Shown here: one piece after another, positions 56,450 to 64,000 of the stretch
How positions within the stretch are numbered: position 1 is the first letter of the stretch
Layout: each line of letters begins with the position of its first letter
From: Dama dama
Lineage: Eukaryota; Chordata; Mammalia; Artiodactyla; Cervidae
Assembly (NCBI RefSeq): GCF_033118175.1
Contig: NC_083701.1
Coordinates: forward strand, 74,785,001 to 74,849,000
Direction of reading: 5' to 3'
DNA length: 64,000 nt
Made by a program: the position numbers and the translations under genes
Notes under the pieces: generated by a model
Database searches by the model: none
The model's input: only the letters and a program-made list of their open reading frames with translations
What the model was told of the DNA's origin: nothing

Positions 56450-56825
56450 ATCTTGATGAAAGTGGGAAATGTAAAAAAAAAAAAAAAATTAACAAACAGA
56501 AACTTCAACTCAATAGAGTTGGGAGCACAGAAGTGGGAGGTCTCATACCAGGTGACAATACAAAGCTCAACAGGAAGAAAAAAGAATTACTTCTTTGTTG
56601 TCAATGACTCAGTCAATAAAAAGCCATGGCCTTTTCGTTTATTATAGCTCCCCCAACTTCCTTTTGCTCTCTGTAAAAGTGTTCTCCTCTTCTTTCTGTG
56701 TAGAATCTTATATGTGGCTCTCAACGGTTGTAGACCCAGAATTACGATTCTCTGTTGATCCTGGATAAACCCATCTTCGCTGGAGAACTACCTGGCAGTC
56801 TATTCATTTCATCTCAAGAGACCAT
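56450..56825 (+). mobile_element. 3' LTR of the ERV provirus
   Basis: A TATA-like agtcaataaaaagcc (56611-56625) and a degenerate poly(A) signal ggataaaccc (56763-56772) occupy the positions of the aataaaag and aataaaccc elements of gammaretroviral LTRs. A 16-A run lies near its start. Ends approximate. Confidence 0.7.
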
Positions 56826-57529
56826 GTTCCTCTGTGGGACAAGTGCAGTGGACAGCTGTTTTACAGAAAATATGCATCATTTACACCCCAAAGTTTGCGA
56901 GGCTTTATCCAGGTTAGCAAAAGAGGAATAGTAATGAGTCATTCCTGAAAGGTGACCAAGAGCTGCCCAGTCTTCCCATTACCTAACCTCATCATGTTCT
57001 TCCACATAGCTAGGGATGGGGAAAGCATAAAGGACGTGCTGGTACATCAGAGAAAGGGGCACGTTAGAACTAACGGTGTTACTTCCTTTAAATTTTGTAA
57101 AGCTTTCCAGACACAACCAAGGGAAAAAAGAGTTATTCCCGAAGTAATGAATCCCCTTACCTGCTATTATTCCCCTTCCAACCCTAAGGAAGATGTCTTT
57201 ACCTATTGGAAAATTATAATTTATGTGAGGAGATCACCAGTGAAGGGTTATGTCTTGGGGAGTGGTGAAGGGTCTTGTGATGGCCACAGAGGACAATATT
57301 CAGTCCATTAGTAAGTTTCTACAGAGACTCTGGATGGTGGCCAGGGTGCTTTAGGATAGCAGCCAAAAGTGATCTTAGATGTAGTTGGTGATTTTGGAGT
57401 CTTCTCTGGAAAATACATTGCTTTTGGAAGGGCACAGAGTCAGCTGAGTCACACTGGGGTGTCTGTCACACTGAAGAGTTCCTAGATGGTGTTCCTCCAA
57501 CAGTTATCATGAGGCTGATTTTCAAAGAG
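56826..57529. other. Unassigned DNA
   Basis: Contains a 119-codon plus-strand frame (56952-57311) with no recognisable motif or splice context. No repeat family named. Confidence 0.4.
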
Positions 57530-57541
57530 ATCTCAAACATT

Positions 57542-58615
57542 CAGTTCAGTTCAGTTCAGTCTCTCAGTCACATCCGACTCTTTGAGACCCTGTGAACCGC
57601 AGCACACCAGGCCTCCCTGTCCATCACCAACTCCCGGAGTTTACTCAAACTCATGTCCATCGAGTCAGTGATGCCATCCAGCCATCTCATCCTCTGTCGT
57701 CCCCTTCTCCTCCTGCCCCCAATCCCTCCCAGCATCAGGGTCTTTTCCAATGAGTCAACTCTTCACATCAGGTGGCTAAAGTATTGGAGTTTCAGCTTCA
57801 GCATCAGTCCTTCCAATGAACACCCAGGACTGATCTCCTTTAGGATGGACTGGTGGGATCTCCTTGCAGTCCAAGGGACTCTCAAGAGTCTTCTCCAACA
57901 CCACAGTTCAAAAGCATCAATTCTTCGGTGCTCAGCTTTATAGTCCAACTTCCACATCCACACATGACCACTGGAAAAACCATAGCCTTGACTAGACGGA
58001 ACTTTGTTGGCTAAGTAATGTCTCTGCTTTTTAATATACTATCTAGGTTGGTCATAACTTTCCTTCCAAGGAACAAGCGTCTTTTAATTTCATGGCTGCA
58101 ATCACCATCTGCAGTGATTTTGGAGCACAAAAAAATTAAGTCTGAAAATGTTTCCACTGTTTCCCCATCTATTTGTCATGAAGTAATGGGACCAGATGCC
58201 GTGATCTTAGTTTTCTGAATGTTGAGCTTTAAGCCAACTTTTTCACTCTCCTCTTTCACTTTCATCAAGAGGCTTTTTAGTTCCTCTTCACTTTCTGCCA
58301 TAAGGGTGGTGTCATCTGCATATCTGAGGTTATTGATATTTCTCCCGGCAACCTTGATTCCAGCTTGTGCTTCTTCCAGCTCAGCGTTTCTCATGATGTA
58401 CTCTGCATATAAGTTAAATAAGCAGGGTGACAATATACCGCCTTGACGTACTCCTTTTCCTATTTGGAAGCAGTCTGTTGGTCCATGTCCAGTTCTAACT
58501 GTTGCTTCCTGACCTGCATACAGGTTTCTCAAGAGGTGGGTCAGGTGGTCTGGTATTCCCATCTCTTTCAGAATTTTCCACAGTTGATTGTGATCCACAC
58601 AGTCAACATTTATCA
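57542..58615 (-). mobile_element. BovB, 1.07 kb, with 12-bp target-site duplication
   Basis: Reverse BovB from the 3' end (tcagttcagttcagtctctc) to a truncation in the RT region (tgtgatccacacagtcaaca). The exact repeat atctcaaacatt flanks it at 57530-57541 and 58616-58627. Low divergence suggests a fairly recent insertion. Confidence 0.97.
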
Positions 58616-58622
58616 ATCTCAA
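58176..58622 (-). pseudogene. BovB reverse transcriptase fragment, open for 148 codons
   Basis: A continuous RT frame with RQGGILSPCLFNLYAEYIM, NINNLRYADDTTLMAESEEE and LNIQKTKITASGPITS. The ATG and first residues (MRL) lie in or at the flanking duplication, so this is a truncated domain beginning inside the RT fingers, with no endonuclease. It is the best preserved RT in the window but not a gene. Confidence 0.88.
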
Positions 58623-58639
58623 ACATTAGTTTCTTTAAT

Positions 58640-61600
58640 TTTACACCGCAAGTTTACATTTTATATTTGTTTCTATGATCCACTTTGATTAGTTTTTTTT
58701 TTTTTGCAAAGGGATATCTGATTGAGCACAATTTGTTGTAAAGACTACTCTTGCTTCATTGAATTACTTCTGTATCTTTGTCAAAGGTCATTTGACTCTC
58801 TTTATGTGATTCTATTTCTCGGTTTTCTATTTTGTTCCATTGATCTATTTGTCTATTCTGTCACTATTCTGTCAGGTAACCACACTGCCTTTATTTTACA
58901 ATTTTATACTAAGTCTTAAAGTTGGATAATGTCTATCCTCCAATTTTGTTCTTCTTTAGTGTTGTGTTGGTGATTCTTTTTTTTTCTCTTTATGTTTTCA
59001 TGTGAATTTTAGAATAGGTTTGTTAATATTTATCAAGTATGCCTTGGAATATTAACTGAGGCTGTGTTTCATTTATAGATTAAATTGGGAAGAATTGGCA
59101 TGTTCCTAATATTGAATCTTTCAATTCATGAATATGGAAGATTTCTCCATTTAGATTTTATTTATTTATTTAATTACTTAAGAAACTGATTTGTTTCATT
59201 TTAGTTTTCCATATGTATATTCTGTATAAATTTCATTAAAATTTATACTCAAAATATTTTGGAAATCTGAAGCTTTCTCTTGTTGATTTCTAGTTTAATT
59301 CCATTGTTCTGATAATACATGATTTCTATTCTTTTGAATTTGTTAAGATGTGTTTTATGACCCAGAATATGCTCTATTTTAGTTCCACGTGGGCTCTAGA
59401 AGGGTGTATATTATGCTGTTGTGGGATGAAGTATTTTATAAATGTCAATATCCAATTGATTAATGGTGCTATTTAGTTTGACTATATCCTTACTGGTTTT
59501 TTGCAAGCTGGATCTATATTAATTATTGAAAGAGGGGTGTTGAAGTCTCAAACTATGACAGTGGATTTATTTATTTCTCATCAGAGTTCTTTCAATTTTT
59601 GCCTCAAGTATTTTGCCACTTTGTCACAGATGTATGCATTTTAAAGATTGTTTAAATATTGTTCTTTTGGTAGAATAGAACTTTTAAAAATTATGCAGCA
59701 GTCTTCTTTATCTCTGATAATTTTCAGTGTTCTGAAGTCTGCTTTCTAACCCATGTCTTTATATTTAGAGCAATTTCTTATAGAAAACATATAGTTGGGT
59801 CTTGCTTAGACCATCTTTTTAATTGGTATATTTAGATAATTCACATTTAAATTGATTGTTACTACAGTTGGATTAACACCTACCATGTTTGTAACTGTTT
59901 TATGTATTCAGTCGATTCAGTCATGTCTGATTCTTTGTGACCTTATAGACTATAGCTTGCCAGGCTCCTCGGTGGGAATTTTCCTGGCAAGAATACTGAA
60001 GTGGGTTGCTATGCCCTCCTTCAGGGGAATCTTTCTGACCCTGGATCAAACCTGCATCTCCTGTGTCTCCTACACTCCAGGTGGATTCTTAACCCACTGA
60101 GCCACCGGGGAAGCCCAAATGTTTTATACTCATTGCATTTGCTATTTATTTGTTTTAAAAATTTCCACCTCTTTTTCTGCCTTCTCTGCTTTTAATTAAG
60201 CATTATATATTGCTATATTTTCATATTCTTTCTTAGATACTTAAAGATATTTCTTTGGTGTTTGCCTTAACAGTTTAAATATATATTTTCAACTAATCTA
60301 AGTCAATTTTCAACAAACACTATACCATCCATGAATAATGCATATACCATATAGCAGAGTAATCTCAATTCTTCCCTCCCATCCTTTAACAGTTTTGTTA
60401 TTCATTTTACTTATCCATATGCTATGTTTACCCAATATTTTGTTACTATTATTAATTATGGAAAAGACAAAACATTTTATCTTTATTCTTTCTCTAAACT
60501 TTCTTCCTTAATGTAGATTAATTTCTGACATATATTATTTTCCTTCTTTCTTTCTACTTATTTTTAAATTTTTTGTCTGTTTTCTTTCAAACTGTATCCT
60601 GGTGCCTAGGAGAGTGCTTGCAGTATAGTATCTGTTGAGGGAATAAATGTTGGACAAGAGAAGTGGTAGGGTGTATTCTTTCGTAGTCATTAAATTAAAA
60701 CAAAAGGTATCTAACATATAAAAATTTCTAGTAAACATAATTTTTTTATGTAAAAATGTTTTCTTCTATTCCTAGTATTCTAGTATATTTATGCAAAGGG
60801 TTTAACTTTATCAAATGATTTTTCTGAATATATTGCAAAACAAGTAACATAAAAGAGTGGTTAAAAACTGGAGATTGCTTCTGACATTTTTGCTGGTCAG
60901 CTGTACTGGTAAAAAATTCTCTCAATTTGTCATCTGAGAAGGTCTATTTCTCTTTCACTTTTGAAGAATCACTTCATTGGCTATAGTATTTTAGATTAGT
61001 GGGTTTTCCCCCACCAACTGAAATATTTCAGTAAAAATCTTCTTGCTTGTATGTTTTCTGATAAGAAATATTACGTAATTCTTATTCTTTTCCCTCTGTA
61101 GATAAGGTGCTATTTTTCGCTAGTTCTTCCAAAACTTTCTCCCTCTCATCCCCATGGCTTTTAAATAAGTTATCTATATTTTTAATAGATTTAAGTGTAG
61201 ATTTTTTGGTATGTTTCCTTCTTGATAGTCTCTGAGATTCCTGGATCTGTGGTTTGAGGTCTGTCATTAACTTGGAAAAATACTCTGTCATTATTATTTC
61301 AAATATTCCTTCAGATTATTTCCCTCCTTCACGGTATTTCTAGTGTGTGTAGGTTACATGTTTGTAATTGGTCCAAAGTTCCTAGGAATTCTATTTTTTC
61401 CATTATTTTTTTCTTCTTTTCTCTCTTATTTCATAGGAGATTTCTAGTGATTTACCTTCAAGCTCACTGATTTCTTTCTTAGTTATTTCCAGTCTGCTGA
61501 TGAGCCCACTAAAGAAACTCTTTACTTCTCTATGGCATTCTCAATTTATAACCTTTCCTTTTGATACTTAGAGTTTTCATTTCTCTGCCTACAGTACTCA

Positions 61601-62400
61601 TCTGTTCTTACAAATCGTCCATTTTTTTTTCCAATTACAGGCCTAAACATATTAATCAAAGCTGTTTTTAATTCTGTATCTGATAATTCCAAAATCTGTC
61701 TCATACCTGAAACTGGTTTGGAAGCTTGACTTTTCTTTTCAGATTGTGTTTCTCTTGCCTTTTAGCCTGTCTTGTAATTTTTTTGTTGGTAGACAGACTA
61801 GATTGGGCAGAAAATAAGCCTGTGTGAGGTTTTGTGTTAATCTAAATAGAGCTGAGCTATGTTTAATGTTTACTGTAGCTGGATGTGAAAGAAACTTCAG
61901 TAGTGTTCTTGCTTTTTTCCTTATTTCCTTTTGTCTTTTCCTAAAAACTCCTTATTAAATAAATTCTGTATCATGCAATCTTTCAGTTTAATCCACTGTT
62001 GTTATACAGTAGCTCTGTTGATACAGTGATGTGGAAGGAGAAGTGGTCTCTGATCTTCTGATTAAATGTCAGTTTTTTGAGAGGCTGGGTCTCTGGACTC
62101 ACTTCAGCCATGTCTCTTATTCATTTTTTACCTCCACTTAAGCAACACAAAGTCTAGAGGGAGCTGAACTGGGTAACTGTTCTCAGTGGATAAGGTGTGG
62201 GAAAGTCATTTTATTTGGAGAACAGGTTTTTGTTCTGGAGGCTACTTTGGGAATATTTCAAAATGGTTAATTTTCTCTCTCTCTTCCCTAAACCCAACGG
62301 TAGTCTTTTTATACTTTCACTTTGAAAACTTGGTGAGCTTCCTGGAAGTAAAACCCATGAAAGAGTGGAGACTCCTTGAGACTGAAGTCACTATCATAGT
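58640..62400 (-). mobile_element. Long old L1M-type element, 5' two-thirds
   Basis: Antisense ORF2 in the left part (tattttgttccattgatcta, gtaaccacactgcctttatt, ctattcttttgaatttgtta) and ORF1-like sequence on the right (gagattcctggatctgtggt, caagctcactgatttctttc, tccaaaatctgtctcatacc). Frames are destroyed. A Bov-tA interrupts it at 59904-60119. The right boundary is approximate. Confidence 0.75.
59904..60119 (-). mobile_element. Bov-tA SINE in L1M
   Basis: Reverse copy from the tail (gattcagtcatgtctgattc) to the head (ctgagccaccggggaagccc). Flanked by tgttttat at 59896-59903 and 60120-60127. Confidence 0.95.
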
Positions 62401-62419
62401 ACTCTTCACTTAACTTCCA

Positions 62420-62608
62420 GTAACTGGTCAGATCAACCAACAGACACAGACTGGCTGAATGGATTCTACAAGGGACCCACTTCAGACCTAGGGACACTCA
62501 CAGACTAAAGTGAGGGATGGAAAAAGTAGTCCATGCAATGGAAATCAAAAGAAAGCTGGAGTAGCAATATTCATATCCAACAAAATAGACTTTGAAATAA
62601 AGATTGTT
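62420..62608 (+). mobile_element. L1 ORF2 fragment
   Basis: Sense L1: cacagactggctgaatggat, acaagggacccacttcagac, gaaatcaaaagaaagctgga and caaaatagactttgaaataa, from the RT region. Confidence 0.8.
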
Positions 62609-63040
62609 AATCAGCCTCTGAAACATGCATGCCTGTTCCCTCATTAGCTCCACTTTTAGCAATCTGTCCTACAGAAAGATGAGCACAAATGTCTAAAATA
62701 AAAGCATATAAAGATTGTTTAAGGGAATTAAAATAGTGCTCTATCTGGTATTGAAACTAGTCAAACAAAACCAAATTACCACTTGCCAGGTGTTGTAACA
62801 GGGATTGTAGCGTCAAATAGGAGATTGGACTCACTGCCATCAGATGTCCATCCCCAGTGGTTATGCTGTGGTGTGAAGTTCCAGTGTGCCTCCTCTATGT
62901 TCTCTGTTTAAAGAGTATCCAGTGGTTCAATGTTAAGCATACACTCTTCCGAAAAAGGATGAATTTTCATCATCATATACAGAAGAAAGTCACCATGAGA
63001 CAGGGCACACAAAATGTCACACTGTGCATTTTACTTATAT
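62609..63040. other. Unassigned DNA
   Basis: No repeat named with confidence. Confidence 0.4.
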
Positions 63041-63445
63041 ATCTTGTTTCTTCCTATTTACTTGTTATGCTATTTTTTAACTTATTGTATTGGCATGCAA
63101 TATTATATTAGTTTCAGATATAATCATTAGCTTCATTAATGATTATTTTAGTGATTAGTGATTAGATATTAGTGATTATGTATTGTATTAGTGATTCAAT
63201 ATTTTTCTAGATTATGCACCATACAGAATTATTACAGTATTATTGACTAATTGACTATACTCCCTATATTGTACATTATATCCCTATGACTTATTTATTT
63301 CATAAGTGAAAGTTTGTATTTCTTAATCCCCTGAAGCTATTTTTCCCATTTTCCCACTCCCTTTCCTTCTGCTGACCATGGTTTGTTCTGTATCTATAAG
63401 TCAGCTCTGTTTTGTTTTTATATACATGTATATACCAGTAAGGGG

Positions 63446-63650
63446 GTTCCCAGGTGGTGCTAGTGGTAAAGAACCCCCCTGCCAGTGCAGGAGATGCAAG
63501 AGACACAGGTTCAATTCCTGGGTTGGGAAGATTCCCTGGAGGAGGGCATGGCAACCCACTCCAGTATCCTTGCCTGGAGAATCCTCTGGACAGAAGAGCC
63601 TGGAGGGTTACAGTCCATGGAATCACAAAGAGTTGGACATGACTTAGCAA
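63446..63650 (+). mobile_element. Bov-tA SINE in L1
   Basis: Head gttcccaggtggtgctagtg, box B-like ggttcaattcctgggttggg, and a tail ending gagttggacatgacttagca. Confidence 0.95.
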
Positions 63651-63765
63651 CTAAACAATAATTACAATAGAGTATAATACAATACATACAATATATACAA
63701 TATACAATATTAATATATATATACAATATACACAATATTATATATATATATATATAATCACATCT
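63651..63765. repeat. AT-rich microsatellite-like tract
   Basis: Runs of acaatat and (ta)n following the SINE 3' end. Confidence 0.9.
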
Positions 63766-63870
63766 TCTTTATCCATTCATCTATTGATAGGCACTTAGAT
63801 TGCTTCCATATGTTGACTATTGTAAATGATGCTGTAATGAACATAGAGATGCATATATCTTTTTTTAAAG

Positions 63871-64000
63871 CTCCATTGGCAGACATTTTAATTTTTTAAT
63901 TGGAGTCTAATTGATATGCATCATTATATTAGCTTCAGATGTACAACATAATGATCCAGTATTTGCATACATTAAGAAATTATCACAACCTGTCACCATG
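63871..64000 (-). mobile_element. Another L1 3' end, cut by the window edge
   Basis: Antisense L1 3'UTR restarts (ttttaattggagtctaattg, agcttcagatgtacaacata) inside the previous L1 and continues beyond the window. Confidence 0.8.

Larger units (their letters stand above)
49900..56825 (+). mobile_element. Degraded class I (gammaretrovirus-like) ERV provirus
   Basis: Related LTR-like segments sit at both ends, with gag, RT and integrase remnants in the expected order on the plus strand. RNase H and the integrase N-terminal part are missing between 53510 and 54695, where a BovB now sits. Almost no non-SINE sequence lies between the integrase end (about 55730) and the 3' LTR, so env is essentially absent. 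Two BovBs and at least four Bov-tA insertions, one a tandem array, break it. It is not capable of making virus. Confidence 0.8.
63041..63870 (-). mobile_element. L1 LINE 3' region with nested SINE
   Basis: Antisense L1 3' sequence: attgtattggcatgcaatat, gtattgtattagtgattcaa, then after the SINE and an AT-rich run catcttctttatccattcat and ttgactattgtaaatgatgc. The segment at 63140-63205 has internal tagtgatta repeats. Confidence 0.85.

Noticed and set aside
56952..57311. 119-codon open frame downstream of the ERV
   Set aside because: No recognisable domain, no splice or promoter context, and no sign that it is the missing env.
60595..60700. MIR-like fragment inside the long L1M
   Set aside because: Only a gaataaatgttgg-type motif is suggestive, which is too short and diverged to claim.
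1..64000. CRISPR arrays, operons, Shine-Dalgarno sites, phage or plasmid modules
   Set aside because: No regularly spaced direct repeats with unique spacers, no clustered bacterial-type genes, and the repeat content is plainly ruminant.

Overview
This window is a piece of a ruminant nuclear genome, almost certainly a bovid. It is packed with lineage-specific retroelements: BovB (RTE) LINEs, Bov-tA SINEs (tRNA-derived head, BovB-derived tail), CHR-type artiodactyl SINEs and ruminant L1. Older mammalian repeats (MIR, MLT1-like LTRs, MER20, MER5, MER2) lie underneath. I see no complete protein-coding gene, rRNA, functional tRNA, bacterial operon or CRISPR array. The layout fits a gene-poor intergenic or large-intron region. 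All coding potential that I can name belongs to broken transposons or endogenous retroviruses, apart from two short exon-like segments.

Layout. 1-5.1 kb: unassigned AT-rich DNA, then an unusual minus-strand composite with an L1 5' half (5'UTR, ORF1, endonuclease part of ORF2) running into a BovB 3' half. 5.1-19.2 kb: mostly unassigned sequence with MIRs, Bov-tA SINEs, two L1 fragments and a MER2-like element. 19.2-24.1 kb: a nest of minus-strand L1s interrupted by three Bov-tA copies and a CHR SINE that itself carries a BovB. 24.1-31.2 kb: an exon-like segment at 25.0 kb abutting a solo LTR, an MLT1 LTR, a clear inverted repeat near 27.3 kb, further L1, BovB and SINE copies, and a GC-richer unassigned block. 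31.2-35.8 kb: L1, a rearranged BovB, an older L1/HAL1-like 5' half with a CpG-rich 5' end, a textbook 5'-inverted (twin-primed) L1 with perfect target-site duplications, and MER20.

35.8-39.5 kb: mostly unassigned, with a second and stronger exon candidate (36353-36499: acceptor, 147 bp, phase 2/2, donor), more L1 and a solo LTR. 39.5-44 kb: two MaLR-like LTR segments and internal-looking sequence on the minus strand, probably one very old provirus, split by an L1 and a BovB. 44-49.8 kb: MLT1, MIR, MER5 and SINEs. 49.9-56.8 kb: a degraded gammaretrovirus-like (class I ERV) provirus on the plus strand with LTRs, gag, reverse transcriptase and integrase remnants but essentially no env, broken by two BovBs and several Bov-tA copies including a 3 x 119-bp SINE tandem array. 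56.8-64 kb: unassigned DNA, a BovB with a 12-bp target-site duplication and an open RT segment, a long old L1, and L1 pieces to the end.

There is no gene network to describe. What the window offers is insertion history: nested order, target-site duplications, inversions and chimeric junctions. Family names come from recognising consensus-like stretches by eye, and boundaries are usually good to about 10-30 bp unless a target-site duplication fixes them.
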